Origin: Dioszegia crocea
Lineage: Eukaryota > Basidiomycota > Tremellomycetes > Tremellales > Bulleribasidiaceae
DNA length: 64,000 bases
Direction of reading: 5' to 3'
Assembly: GCA_001600615.1 (NCBI GenBank)
Contig: BCKK01000006.1
Location: 248,001 to 312,000 of the forward strand
A model generated the notes under the pieces. It was not told the origin of the DNA, made no database searches, and worked only from the letters and a program-made list of their open reading frames with translations. A program made the position numbers and the translations under genes. Shown one piece after another: positions 21,964-34,370 of this stretch (positions within the stretch are counted from its first letter, which is position 1; every line of letters begins with the position of its first letter).

Positions 21964-23484
21964 ATGCTTAGAAAAGCTCCCATATCGCCACCGCTCCCTC
22001 TTCCACTGCGCTTTACTCTGCTCCCCTCGCTGCTTCCCAGCCGATCACTCGTTCCGCTGCTCTACTCCCAAGTTGTGAGTACGCTCAGGCTCGACCTACT
22101 TCGAAACTCGCACGCCTGTCAGCTGATCTTAGAATGGACTGCCCGTGTACCTCACCCTCTCCCCATCTCATCCTCCCCATGTCAGTTTCATGCCATTACT
22201 ACTTGCTCTCTCCGCCAATCCGCTCGAAATCGTTAAATCGCTCCCGCCAGACGGCATTTCGCTTGACCTCGCGGGTGCAGCCCCTTTCGTCGATATTTGG
22301 GTCCCCATCTTGGTGGCTAGGGCGCTTTGCGAGAAGCTGGGGTTACGCCATCTCTTTCAACTAGAAGGAAAGCAAGGTGGTCTTTTCGGTGAAGAGGCTG
22401 AGCATATGATCAGCTGGGAAGAGGATGGCTGTATTTGTCATAAGTGAGTAGACGACCAAACCCTCGTTGACGCCAGCTGGATACCCTCGTCGATATACTT
22501 ACCGCCGTCTGCCTACTCCCTCGAGACACTGCTCTCGACATCTTTTGGTCACGCCAGTATCATTCCCGAAGAGCGATGCGTAGGTTGCAGCCGCGTCTGG
22601 TCTGACGCTTAGATTACCACACCCATTGACAGAGACAGAAAAGCTAGGTTGTTAGCTGCCGGCGAGCTTGACGATCCATCTCACATGCGTTCGGGCGAGT
22701 GGGGACTGGCGTGGGAAGAATGCCTGAGATGGACGCACGAAGCTTGGAAAGGGTACTCTGCCCATCCGGTATGTTTAATGTCTGAAGCGGCTGACCTCAG
22801 TCTCGACCCCCTAAAGATCACATCGATCATGACCATCTTTCGCAGACGATTCATCATCTCCTGCCTCGCCTCGCCGCTCTTTCCGGTGCAAATCAGGCCG
22901 CCTATCCACTCTCCCGCGTCGACATTGCCGCCATCATCAATTTCAATTCGGTACCAGACCCCTCGATATATGAGCTACTCAAAGAGATCTTTCGTCGCCT
23001 TGCGCGCCACCTGCCATCTGGCACGGGTGATCCGGTGTCCCGCGCCGATCGCGTTAGCCTAGAACGACGAGCTCGGGTCCAGCTGGGTCTAGTGGAGATC
23101 ATCGGAAGTCAGTTGGTCCAGTCTTTCACGCGGGACAGAATCTCGAGCAATAGTGACCTCGACATCCGCCACATGGAAAGACCGGACTCTCCCGTCCACA
23201 CCCAGGACGACAGCGACGACAAATCGAGTCGATCTTCTTCTCACTCAGCTCCCAGTGGTCTTAGCCACAGGCCAAGGAGGCGTCGAGTCGCGGCACATCC
23301 CAGCGCACCACACAGTCGACCGACCACTGGCTCTACTCAGCTGCCAGAGCCACCCGACATGGACCGTTCCTCTCACACATCGACTGTCACGCTGCAGAGC
23401 GAGGCTGTAGATGGATGGTGGATATACATATCTATGGCTGGATCGATCGTCATTGCCATTGTGCTTGGTCTGCTCCCCCTGTAG
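21964..23484 (+). CDS. Tail-anchored protein with APSES/KilA-N-like N-terminal domain (Bqt4-like)
   Basis: Five exons (21964-22074, 22133-22443, 22477-22579, 22613-22768, 22801-23484) encode 454 residues. After a proline-rich start, the region from about residue 34 reads LYSQVVNGLPVYLTL and later DIWVPILVARALCEKLGLRHLF. That layout, a short beta strand with NG followed much later by WVP, an AR-LA/C-E helix and LG-LL, is how APSES and KilA-N-fold domains look. The middle is helical, the next region is Ser/Arg-rich with RPRRRRVAA, and the last 22 residues (WWIYISMAGSIVIAIVLG) form a terminal membrane helix. S. pombe Bqt4, an inner nuclear membrane protein that tethers telomeres, has the same plan. 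The assignment is by architecture, not search. Confidence 0.5.
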
Positions 23485-24549
23485 CGAGCCTGAATATAGA
23501 AGTGTATCTGAGCGGGGATTAATGGCGGCAGAGATCCGAGCAGGACCCTTATTCAACCCATCTCTGTAAGCTCCTGGTATTCCTTCAGCTAACCCTCAGC
23601 TCTGTTCTCTCCTCCGACTGAGAGACGTCAACCCGCTTCCCTCTAATCCTTCTCTCCCTCAAGCGACAGCCCCCCATTTGCCGACTGGGCATGCTGAATT
23701 CGAATTTCAAGCGATGTCTTTGCGGGGAAGAGGTTGAGGGCCCGGGTCTAGGTCTAAACGCCGTGGGCGCTGTCCAGACAGTATGCCCATGCAGTAGCTA
23801 TCCTGCACAGTGGAGTAAGATACGTAGTATGCAGCAAATGATCTACATTCCATGCGCGATCAGGGTCCCATTCAAGCCGAGCATGTGCATGTGGGCTGCC
23901 GGTTATTGCCTCTTGCGATTGATCATCGCCAGGCACGACATGGTAATTAACCGATCTCTTGGGTGGATCTTCCAATTTCGGCCTCGTCTGCTATGCGGGA
24001 ATACTTTAGCTCGGGGTAAAGTTCCATGTCCACGTTAAAGATGCATGTATGAGCAGCCCTTGCTTGCGGTAGATGGACCCAAAGCCTGAGTAAGCGGGCG
24101 GAAGAACGCCGTGGGTTACGAGAGGGCCTGTTAGCGTGCTCTCACTAGCGTGGATCGTCGCGAAATTCAACTGGTCACACCTTCTTTCCACAGCCATTGA
24201 CTTGGTATTTCTGAACCCACGACGCGACTCCTTGCAGAGCCCATTCGCTAGAGTCACGGGTAATTTGTACGAGTGTTTGTAGGTGAGACAACGTTCCTCT
24301 GGCTGTAGTGGGTACCTTGATACTCCCGCTGCTGGACCTGAGTTTTAGTACTCACTTCTCAGCACCGCTTGTAATCTCGACTACTTGGACACGGGTGTCG
24401 CCGATCTGGACCCTGTGAACCTTATCCAGGCGCTAAGCAGCTTGACAAATCATCGACCCCTGGCTCTGGTCGTTCGACAAACTTTCGCGCCTCCGAAGGC
24501 ATGGTGACCTGTTAGACTCCGATATCCACATCATCTGCTCTTCCGGGCC
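23485..24549. other. Intergenic region upstream of the Crk1-like kinase
   Basis: About 1.07 kb between two plus-strand genes. Short open frames on both strands show no recognisable domain or convincing splice pattern. It probably contains the 3' UTR of the Bqt4-like gene and a long promoter or 5' UTR for the kinase. Confidence 0.4.
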
Positions 24550-27500
24550 ATGGCCACAGTCGGACCCATACTGGCAACCGCGCTGCCCGTACCACCGTCC
24601 TTCGCTCCACATTCCATGTCGACGATACCGCCTCGCGATGGCTCGGGATCCAATTCCCAGCGGACGGGGTCTGGCGGCCTACCACAAGTCGGCGGGAGTG
24701 CCACCTATCAACACTCATATGCCCACCCCGCACCTACAGGCTTTGCCCATCCGGTCTCTCACTATGCGTCTTCATCCCCATTTCCCCCAAATTCTCAGGC
24801 ATACCTGCCTATGCCGCCGAACGGACAATATTACCCCTCCAACCCATCGTCAAGCCATACCTCCCTCTCGCAAAATCCCCAGAGTCGAACGACGAGCGGA
24901 GGAGATTGGAATCCACAGGCTGGGCCGTCCAGCTACAGACGTCCAGTGGAAAGTCAAAGGCCAATAGAGCACGAGGATGGAAGAGTAGGCGTGGATGATC
25001 CATGTGAGTTTCACCAGATTCAACGCTAAATTTCAAGTTGGCGAGAGAACATACACCGAGGTCAAGTGTCTAGGAGATGGCAGCTTTGGGACGGTGTGGC
25101 TGTGCGACTGGCACTCTCCTGTCCGTCCGCACACCTACCTCTCAGCGATGCAGTGTGGAGCAGGCGCGAGACCAGAATGGACGGGAAAGAAGCTGGTGGC
25201 GTTGAAGCGAATGAAGCGGGTTTGGGAAGGGGGTTGGGCCGAGGCTAAGAATTTGGGCGAATTAGCAGTGAGTCGGATGGGTTCGAAAGCGGTTGGATAA
25301 TTCGACCGAGAGAAGGAGATGCCACATGACGTTGATTGAGGCATTAACGGACCTACACCCCAATAGATTCCAAGCTGACGTCCAGTCCCTACGCCTCATA
25401 CCACCACACGACGCTATCATACCACTTTACGACGCTTTTATTTCCCCAAAATCCCGCGAGCTATACTTCGTCTTCGAATGTATGGAAGGCAACCTCTACC
25501 AACTCACCAAATCCCGTCGAGGCCGTCCACTCGCAGCCGGACTGGTCGCATCCTGCTTCCACCAAATCTCCACTGGCCTACATCACATCCATCTCCACGG
25601 ATACTTCCATCGTGACATGAAACCGGAAAATCTCCTCGTCACCACGACCGGCCTCACCGATTACCTCACCGCCGGTACGCTCAACGCCATAAACGCAGGT
25701 GCCGAAGCGGAGATGCGGTACGAGAAGGACGTATCGGTGATTGTAAAACTGGCAGACTTCGGTTTGGCCCGCGAGACCAATAGCAAACCCCCATACACCG
25801 AGTACGTCTCCACCCGCTGGTATCGAGCGCCAGAAGTATTACTGCGGTCACGAGAATACGGCCCACCTGTCGACATGTGGGCGCTCGGCACCATTCTAGC
25901 GGAAATGGTCAACCTAAAACCACTATTTCCAGGTGTATCGGAGATAGATCAGGTGTTCAGGATATGCGGGACGCTCGGCGATCCATCCAGCGAGTATGGG
26001 ATTGACGAGCGAGGCCGAACTATCGGTGGAGGGAGCTGGAATACAGGGATCAAGCTCGCCAAGAACGTTGGGTTTTCATTTCCAAAATTGAAACCCGTCC
26101 ACTTCCGGGGCTTGTTTAACGAAAATGTCCCCCAATCGCTCGTCGACTGCATCTCCGATTTGCTCCGCTACAACCCACGGTATCGACTCACTTCTGCCGA
26201 GTGTGTTCAACACCCCTACTTCCACGAGACTCTCCCCCACCTGCGACAAACTCCGCCTATGCCCCGAGTCCCCTTCTCACAAGGCCAACCTGCTGTCTTG
26301 CGCAAGCCTACCGCTCCACCACTGGATGCCGCTCGTCAAATACCACCCTCACATTCACACCCACAGCCTCGTCCCGCCTTTGCGGATGGGGACATGCGCA
26401 TCCTTCCTCCTCCCATCCGCACTCCAGACCACGCGGCCTCGGGCCGGTTATTCTTCCCGTCTCATGGCGGCATCGAAGGAAAGGTTTACGGCGCATCAGC
26501 GTTGGTCAATCAGCTCCGGGAGCTCGATTTACCAACGGAGGATTTGGCGTCCTACGGCAACAGGCCGCTCACGCAAGCTTTACCTTCCCTATCGTCCCTC
26601 CATCTCACGGATCAACCGAGAAATAGACCTACTCGCCCATCCAGAGATGAGGTCGCCGAGTATGTGCAGAATCAGCAGAAATTCGAGCCACAGCAGCATC
26701 TCCCGCCACCCATTGTACCGATCGAACCTATCCCTCGTCCAGGACCACCCATCAACAAGAAAAAGAAGTGGGGTTTGTCGAGCGTTTTCGGCTCGAGCGA
26801 GAAACACCTCCCTCCTGTCGACGAACATGCTGGCTATACGGGTAATCTGAAGCGGACACAATCGGGTAGTACTCGATCAGACCCGATCCTAGACCCTAAA
26901 AAGGCAAAGAAGGAGGCGGAGCGCTTGGCGCGAGAGGCGGAGAAGCAGAAGAGAGAGATTGCAGTCGCGCAGCAGAAAGAAAGGGCGCGAGCTGTAATGA
27001 GGAAGAGGGATGGGACGATTGATCAGGGGGTAGACTTTGAGGCGTCTTCTACACTCCAGCCAGAACAGCTGGAGAATGTGAATCACCTAAACATACGGCC
27101 GGAAGGACTCAACCCCGCGGCTGGCCAAAGTGTGCGCAGTGTGCACTCGCAGGAGTCGGCGGGAAGTCAAAGTGTCTCGATTGCAGCCCTGGCGCAACGG
27201 GATCGAATGGAAATGGAGAGGGATCCGATGTACCGGCATAAGGCGCGACGCAGGGATGACGACATGGACCACTCCCGATCCAGCCTGGACATTAACAGTC
27301 TGAAGAGTCGAAGCGCTTTGACCATAGGAACAGTGGATAGCGAGTGAGTTTCCCATTCATCCAAAGCTGATGACAGTCCCGGTCCGCGCAGACCTGATTC
27401 CATTGATAAACACCGACATGCCTCACACTCCCTCAACAAGCGATCAGCCTCCAAATCCCGTCTCATGTCGGGCTCGAATCTTTCGCAGGACTCCCAACTC

Positions 27501-27918
27501 GCTCACGATTTCCGCGTACACGCCAATGTTGCCTCGTCTACCAGCTTGGGTCGGCATGGTCAAAGTAGCATGAGCCTGCACTCTGCTAGCAATATGAGCT
27601 TGCCAATGCCTGGGTTTCATGAGTCAATTCAGCAGGGCTCAGCACCAACAAGTCCTTATGGTCATCCCAACGGAACGGCGGTAGCGCATGGAGTCGGTGT
27701 CGGGCGAGATTATGTGCAGCAAGCCTTACCTCCAATCAGCGATTGGGAAGGTCAGGGCGAGATCAATCCCATGTTCAGAGTTGTGAGTACAGGACAATTC
27801 TTGGACTGATGATCAGCCACCTCCTCGAGGACAGGAAGGAAGAACAACTCTGCCACCCTTTTCAGCATTGGCCAGTGTGGCAGATCAGCGACGGTCTCCA
27901 TCGCGTACACAACATTGA
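24550..27918 (+). CDS. CRK1: Ime2/Crk1-type (RCK family) protein kinase
   Basis: Five exons (24550-25003, 25038-25267, 25386-27343, 27377-27782, 27817-27918) encode 1049 residues. The kinase domain follows a 150-residue Ser/Pro/Tyr-rich N terminus. Key residues: glycine loop LGDGSFGTVW (163-172), lysine in VALK (about 208), HRD at 303-305, DFG at 352-354, and the dual phosphorylation motif TEY at 366-368 before VSTRWYRAPE. TEY with a long C-terminal tail is typical of MAK/ICK/Ime2 kinases, which act in meiosis, filamentation and cell-cycle control. The tail has a Lys-rich patch followed by WGLSSVFGSSEKH and a charged helix near KKAKKEAERLAREAEKQ. About 30 extra residues lie between HRD and DFG. 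The symbol follows the basidiomycete Crk1 name. Confidence 0.88.
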
Positions 27919-28126
27919 GGCTAGATTCGGTCATAGTATGATAGAGTACGATAGGAGCACTTGGCTGTGGACATTGTAGGCCGATTTGTCATATGTCTTC
28001 GATGGTATTTTGGGTCCCATCTTTGCGGCACGGATCAAGCCAATCAGACGCGTCCCCGATGTACTTGTAGCACGAGCCTTGGGCTCGGACTGCTAAAACG
28101 AGAGGAAAGATTCCATGAGCCTGCGC

Positions 28127-28208
28127 CCTTACTAGCTATGAGTCCTTACTCCTTACTAGTTATAAGTCCTTACTAGCTAGACTTGAAGGGAAGTCTAACT
28201 AGCAAGTA
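28127..28208. repeat. Short direct and inverted repeats
   Basis: Two near-identical 23-bp units (28128-28150 and 28152-28174) of the form CTTACTAGYTATRAGTCCTTACT are followed by a partial third. The third unit begins an imperfect palindrome: TAGACTT at 28178-28184 and AAGTCTA at 28191-28197 around a 6-nt loop, with further matching AGCTAG/ACTAGC and CTTACT/AAGTAAG outside. It sits between the kinase and the fucose-permease-like gene (gap 27919-28479), where no gene was found. Confidence 0.6.
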
Positions 28209-28479
28209 AGAGCGCCGGCTCATGGGCGCGGCGGGGATTGCCGGATGTGGCTATGCCGTCATTTGAGTCCGTGCCCCCGTGTTTCCGGCTGTTTCAGCTT
28301 TCAGCCCACTGCACCCTCACTGATCATCACCACCCTCACTCTCACTGTATATTGCGAGGTCTGCCCCTCATGCATCGTCCGGTTTATCCCATGGACAGTA
28401 CTACGATGTATGGCTATATCACAAAAGACCGAATTCATCGTACTATAATCATAACACTGCAAGTAAACCTTCTACAATT

Positions 28480-30253
28480 TTAAACCTTCTCGACACGCTC
28501 CAAGTTCTCCTTGATGGAGCCCTCGTACTGCTCAGTCCGGCCCTGGTAGCCGAGACCAACCATCGCGGGGGGGACGTGAGAGCCGCCAGCAGCCTCGATC
28601 TCCCTCTCGACCTCACCACCACCAGCGCGAAGTTTGCGTCCGTCCTTGTTCCAAACCCAGAGGGCCCAGAGGGTGACATAGGCGAAGGCAGGGACAACCA
28701 GGAAGTACGAGGACCGCGTACTGAAGTGATCCGCTATCGCGCCTTGCACCGGGGGACTTACGTAATCAGCACAACTCGCTGCCAGGAAGACGGGGAACTC
28801 ACAAGACAGCTCCACCAGAGACACCCATAACGACCAAACCAGAAGCACGACGGGTGTGGCGACCGAGACCGGTAGTGGAGAGAACGAAGATGACGGGGTA
28901 CATGATGGACTCGAAGAAGTGGATGGCGATCAAGCAACCGACACCAGCCATACCGGGAAGGGCACCGATGAGGATACCCATCATGGTGGCGCCGGCAGCG
29001 TAGATGGCGAGGAGGAGAGGGGCGGAAACGACCGAGAGGAGGGCAGTGCCGATGAATCGAGCGACGGTGAAGGTGATAAGGGCGTAAGAGAGCAACTGGG
29101 AACCCTGCTCATCTGCGATACCAGCACTCTCGTGGGCTGCGCTGTCAGCTGAGAACGAAAATCAAGGAATGTGAAACTTACTGTAGTTGATGAAGAAGGA
29201 GCCGACGGTGACCTGGGCACCAACGTACACGAACTGAGCGACAAACCCAGTAATGGCGCGGTACTGCTTCCAGAATGACTGCTGCGCAATAGCGTCAACT
29301 CCGCTGGCATCCGCGAGAGCATCGGCCTCGGCCATGAGCGCCTCCTCAGAGACTTCGGGGAGCTTGGTGAAGATGAAGGCAGTGGCAACCGCAACACCGA
29401 GCAGAGCGACCGCAAGGTACACCCACTGGACGTTGGTGAGGTCGTTGGCGTTGGCACCGGAGAAGAAGTACTTGGAGGCGATGAGGGGACCGGTGAAGGA
29501 GGCGACACCGTTGAAGGACTGGGAGAATTGGAGACGGAAGTTGGCGACGTTGTGGGGGGGCATGACGGAGACGTAGGAGTTGGCGGAGACCTCAAGGGTG
29601 GCAAGACCGCAAGCAACGACGGCTGTGCAGACGACGAAACCACCGAAGATACCCTGGGGGTTGGTGGTGCCGACGGAGAACTTGGCGACGGGCCAGAAAA
29701 GGACGGCACCGAGCGAGTAGAGGCAGAGACCCATGATGATGGTGAATTTGTAGCCTCGTCGTCTTAGGACTTCTCCAGCAACGGGAGAGAAGCTGATTGT
29801 CAGCAGTGCACGAGCGATCGAAAGTAAAGAGGGGATCGGAAAAGCAAAAAAAAAAAAAAAAAACGAAAGTGGGGAAAGTGGGGGACTGGCGCAACTCCTT
29901 ATTCCTCGCGACATCCATGAGAGAGAGCTTGGAGAGTCCACTCACGCGAAATAACCGATACCGAAGTAGGCGACCTGCAATCCGGTAGACTGCAGACGAG
30001 AGATACCGAGGACGTTCTGGAAGTGTTTGTTTAGGACGTCCAAAAGACCGTAGGCGAAACCCCATAGGAAGAAGAGGGAAGTGACGAGGATGAATGCCCA
30101 AACTGTAAATTAGCAAAAGCGCGAGTGGATTTGAGTTGAGTGTGGGGACCCCATGCCGGTAAAGAAGTGTAGCTCACCATAACCCTTCTGAACGAAACCC
30201 TGCTTGAAAGGGTTACCGCCGCTACCGCCTGCAACAACTGCGCCGCCGGCCAT
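28480..30253 (-). CDS. MFS transporter, fucose:H+ symporter (FucP) family
   Basis: Five exons (30178-30253, 29946-30102, 29182-29792, 28803-29136, 28480-28756) encode 484 residues with about 12 membrane helices. FucP-family markers include WGFAYGLLDVLNKHFQ in helix 1, EVSANSYVSVMPP with NFRLQFSQSFNG, the central QVTVGSFFINYTHESAG, and GGAVFPPVQGAIAD near the end. Family members carry L-fucose or other hexoses with protons; substrate not predictable here. The acceptor of intron 3 (CGCAG at 29137-29141) was chosen because it restores INYTHESAG. Intron 2 (29793-29945) is 153 nt with an 18-nt poly-T run on the coding strand. Confidence 0.9.
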
Positions 30254-31425
30254 TTTGGATGTGTGGTGCTAGGAGGGGAGGAGTTGTTGTAAAGAGTCGA
30301 GTGGAAGGTGTAAAGAGTCGAGTGGGAGTGAGGGGAAAGAGAAGTGCAGAGTCAGAGGGGAAGAGCGGAAGAGGGGATGATGGGCTAGCTCGAATAGAAC
30401 GATCCCGCTTATATGCTTTCCGCGGTCACGCGCTGACTTTGACCACCTCCACTTTTTTTTTCTCCACTGCCGCTGTTACCCTTAGCGCTTCCCCAGAGTA
30501 AGCCCCAGAGGGGCAATGTCTGGGCTCCCAAGTCAGGCACAGCGAGGGATCTCGTGACCATTTCCCATAAAAGTGACGAAAGGTCTCGCGTTGCCGCACC
30601 GATTGCCGCTCTTCCCGCTTGTAAAAGACCAATTCCGCGTTGACTCGGCGTCTTTTCTACTCCTTTTGGACAGAGACCCTGAAGTCTTCGCTTAGCGTCT
30701 TTCTCTAGCCGCAAATGATTGCCAATGTCTCTTCGGAAGCTGAGGCGATATGCCCGGAAAGTAAGGGAAGTTATTCATAGCCGCTGCCAGTGCCGCAAGT
30801 GCCGATTGGTCCTGGGGCGTCCTGATGATCAGGCACCGACGGCTATAGACGGATCCATTGCCGCTTTTGGACTTTCCCCATCAAATCTTAGCGGCGTTCA
30901 GCGGCTTCCAGCGGAGTTGCCGCTCGAGGAATTGCTTCAATAGGTAATTTGTCGCAGTCCCGTCTTCGAATACCTCAACTGCGCGAATTTTCGCCGCCGG
31001 CTAGAGCGGTCTAGTCCTGTTCGAGCTCGCCAATAGCTGCGATCCTGACGTTGCCTCCGAGATCTGGTATGGATTGCTGCCGGAACGTTCCGCGTGTCTT
31101 TGACAAATCATCGCATCTGTTCGCATCGTGACAGATCGTGACCCGGCGTCGAATCTCGACGGATGCGCAATTTGATATCGGTCAGATCGAGCCCCATCGT
31201 CTCCAAGCGTTGAGTGGGGTCTCCTTGGGGTCCTCATTCACAAGTCACAACTTGAGATCTGATTGACACACGTTGGTAAGTTAAGTGGGTGCATCGGACC
31301 GTCGGTCAGTGTAGTCAATGTGACCCCTACTCGCATCTACAGTACGCATCTATTCCTAACAATGAGCGTCTTCCACCGTCACGCTCCGGCATCCTTGCTC
31401 ACGCAGCTCACGGTCCTGTCTCTAA
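30254..31425. other. Intergenic region with dense GCCGC/GCGGC motifs
   Basis: A 1.17-kb gap upstream of the FucP-type gene and downstream of the next minus-strand gene. Between 30593 and 30997 there are ten GCCGC or GCGGC pentamers (30593, 30605, 30708, 30780, 30792, 30860, 30891, 30901, 30919, 30993). No gene fits. The cluster may be a regulatory array for the transporter. Confidence 0.5.
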
Positions 31426-34169
31426 TCACTTCCGCAGCAGCACCTCTCGAGCGGCCTTCACCTGATTCCGCCCCGGCTTGTGTGTGTTCTCCTTGAGGTC
31501 AAGAACAGGTCTGACTGGCGGTCCACTATCGGCAACAGCAAGCATATGATCCGCCTCATCGTCTGACTCCATTGTGCCGGGTGACGCCGGCTCGGACCCG
31601 GAATACGCCGAATCGCTGGAGTCCTCCTTGACAACTGGAGGTTTGGCAGCTGGCTTTGGTCGAGGTGGAGGTGCTTTGGGGCTGGTCGATTGAGGCGATA
31701 TTGAGTCTGGTGGCGAAGGGCGAAGAGTATGCAGAGGGGCGGCTCCGGTAGTGTTTGGCTGGGTAATTACCTTCGAGCTCTGATGTCTGAGCTGCTTGCT
31801 CAGGATCACCGCGAGCTGATCGAGAAGGCCTGAGCCCTTTATCGGGCCTGTCGGGTGGTCAAGCTCTTTACGGATGGCCAGAACTGATCTCAGGATACTC
31901 GTCGATTAGCGTTTGCATGTATCTTCGTACTCACACTTTCAAGCTCAAATCGTCATTCTTCCATTTGACAGCTATACCTTTGATGATGCTAATGATGCCC
32001 GGAGTAACATACGCCCCAAGCGGCCAGCCATGCAAGAGATCACCAAGTCTGTCGTTGGATAATACTGCAGATTAGTGAACTCGTCCTGACCCGACCGACA
32101 AATTGTACTCACTGAGTTGCAAGATTCCGTGCTCTCCGTGTATCGTATCTTCCGCTGTTCCTCGTTCAGTGCCGACGCCGGGTGAGACCGATTGGGAAAG
32201 GAAAGCAGCCAAGACACTCAAGTTTTCGGAGAAGACTGGACTATTAGCCTCATATGTAGCGGTAAACATACCATCTCCTGACTTGCGATCCCCTAGAACC
32301 GCCGCGAAGGCGTCTGGGATACCATTCCCCGCCGCCAGGGCCTTACCCATGCGAAGGAAAAGCTTCATTGCCAATTGCCCATGTTCTCCGTCCTGAGTCT
32401 TTTGGGCTCGAACGATGTGCTGGAAAGCGGAGTGCGCCGTGCCTGCTTATCAGTATCAATATAAAGAAGTGTAAGAGTTTGACAAGATAGGACTCACTGA
32501 TGCATGTGGCCAAAGAGACGAGAGCGGTGGTCCATTCGACCTTGGAATGAGGGTCGGCAGGGCGCGAGATGTCGCCGAGCTGTTCTCGACCAGTCTGGGC
32601 AAGCATTCCGGCAAAGGGTTGCTCTAGCGTTGATTCTGCTGTGGGGACTGCATGATCGTGGGATGCTCCGGGTCGTTCCTGGCTGGCGTGAGGGGTAGGG
32701 CGAGGAGTGTCGAGCTTTCGTGTCTTCCCCAATACGAGGGGCCTTGTTGGACCTCTCTCTACTCTTGTTGAAGCAGATTTATCTTGTTCGTTTAGTGCCG
32801 CGTTTCGGTTGCTAAGCGTCACCGGTGTTCTGCTCGGACGATCGGTTTCCCCCCTGTATTGCGCGGCCTCGATGTCTGGTGTGGGTGATTGGCGTTCCCT
32901 CTGCTTAACAGCTTTCGTCGTCGTTGGTCCTAGAAAGTCCCCCAGATTCGCCTGTGCTTGATCCCACGGATTCGCAAGCGGGGAAGTAGGAGACCAAGGG
33001 AATCTGGGATCAACACTATCTTGCCGGGCAGTCGCGACACCGAATGGGTATCCCGGCGCTTGCGAGGAGGGCAGCGGCGTTGTTATGGCAGCACCATACA
33101 TATTGCTGACATGATATGAAGAGCCGGCCGGACTGGCCGGATAGTGAGGTTGAGACGGGTGTTGGGAAAGGCTTGCTTGGGCATATCGGTGCGGATCAAA
33201 TTGAGGGGTCGAGGTGTATCGGCTAGGGTGCCACGGCTGCAGAGCGGACGGGTGAGGATACATCGGCGGAGGGTGGAATGGCCCGTCGTACCTGGGATGT
33301 GATCCAGCCTGATATTGAGCTGTTTGCCAAGGTGGAGCGGAGAAAGGGGGTACTTCCGGATGATGCGCACCTTGATGAGGGTCAAAGCGATAGTCGTGGT
33401 AGGCACTTGCCGAATGTGGAGGGAGTTGAATATGGTGATTCCGAGACCCCGGCGAGTATCTCTCCGGATTATAGTAAGTATCGTTTAGTCCAAGAGGTGT
33501 GGCGGAGGTGTGAGTGGGGAAGAAATCTCGTCCAGCATGTGGTTGGATTACGGGCGGAGGAAGGGGCTCGGATGAAGTAGTCGTTGGCATAGGCACAACT
33601 GGCTGATACTTTGCGGGCACATCTACAGCCGCAGAATCACTGGTGAAAGGGACCATGGGCGAGATTGGAGAGAGCATAAGATCAGGAGGGATAATGCCAG
33701 CCGGAGGGGGTTGCTGCTGCGCGACGAGCTGCCTCAAAAGCGCCAGCATCTGCACCGCAGCTGGATCTTTCTCCTCTTCCTTATTCGCTCCAGGGTATTT
33801 CCCCTCCTCCCGTCCGGATCCCTCGTCTGCTTCTGCAACCTCATCAACAGCCGACTCTCCCTTGTTCGTAGTCGGCCTCGTATCGCCCTTCGCCAGTATC
33901 CGCACCCGCCGCTTTAGGCGTTGCAGGTGGGTCTGAACAGGTAGCTTCTCTGCGGTAGCCGTTACAGCAGGGACAGCTTCAGAAGGGTTGTCTTCAGGGA
34001 CAGCTTCTTGTCCTGGAGTGTAGGAGGTGGGAGGCGGAGTGTATGAATTAGGCGGAATGAAGAGGCTCTTGAAGGAGAACTTTGCGCGCGTTGGGGAAGC
34101 TGAAGGGGAAGTGATGGGTGAGACATCTTCATCGCTGCTTTCTGATTCTACACCAGATGGGGCGAACAT
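31426..34169 (-). CDS. Large proline-rich protein of unknown function
   Basis: Five exons (32498-34169, 32272-32442, 32113-32235, 31935-32064, 31426-31897) encode 855 residues. I do not recognise the family. The first 500 residues are low-complexity: acidic/Ser at the start, a basic stretch LQRLKRRVRILAKG near residue 80, a short helix AVQMLALLRQLVAQQQ, then long Pro/His/Tyr/Gln-rich sequence. A more ordered region follows from about residue 540 to 710, with helices such as AHSAFQHIVRAQKTQDG, QLAMKLFLRMGKALAAG, LSVLAAFLSQSV and LKVILRSVLAIRKEL, suggesting an all-helical domain. The C terminus is Pro-rich and acidic. No membrane segment or signal peptide is seen. The acceptor of the last intron was chosen to keep the helix in frame. 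Confidence 0.7.
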
Positions 34170-34370
34170 GATTGAGTGGTGGGAGGTAGGTATAGAAGGT
34201 CAAGCTATACAGGTCCAGGGCAAGGTTGACAAGGGATAGACGGAGTTTGAGTACATGTCCGATGAATGACGTAATTGGGCATGTTCCAGCACTTGCTAGA
34301 ATTCGTTCCTGCCCCTGCTCTAGCTATATACTCGACACCCTTACTCACTTCTCGCTCACCCACCCTTACA

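Noticed and set aside
22145..22447. Separate small protein starting at 22145
   Set aside because: It is exon 2 of the Bqt4-like gene; the upstream exon joins in frame through a standard intron.
23485..24549. Several short frames suggesting a small gene
   Set aside because: None can be joined with standard introns into a protein with recognisable features.
30719..30943. 74-codon open frame with Cys residues
   Set aside because: It lies inside the GCCGC motif cluster, lacks introns and does not resemble a protein family; its basic composition follows from the motifs.
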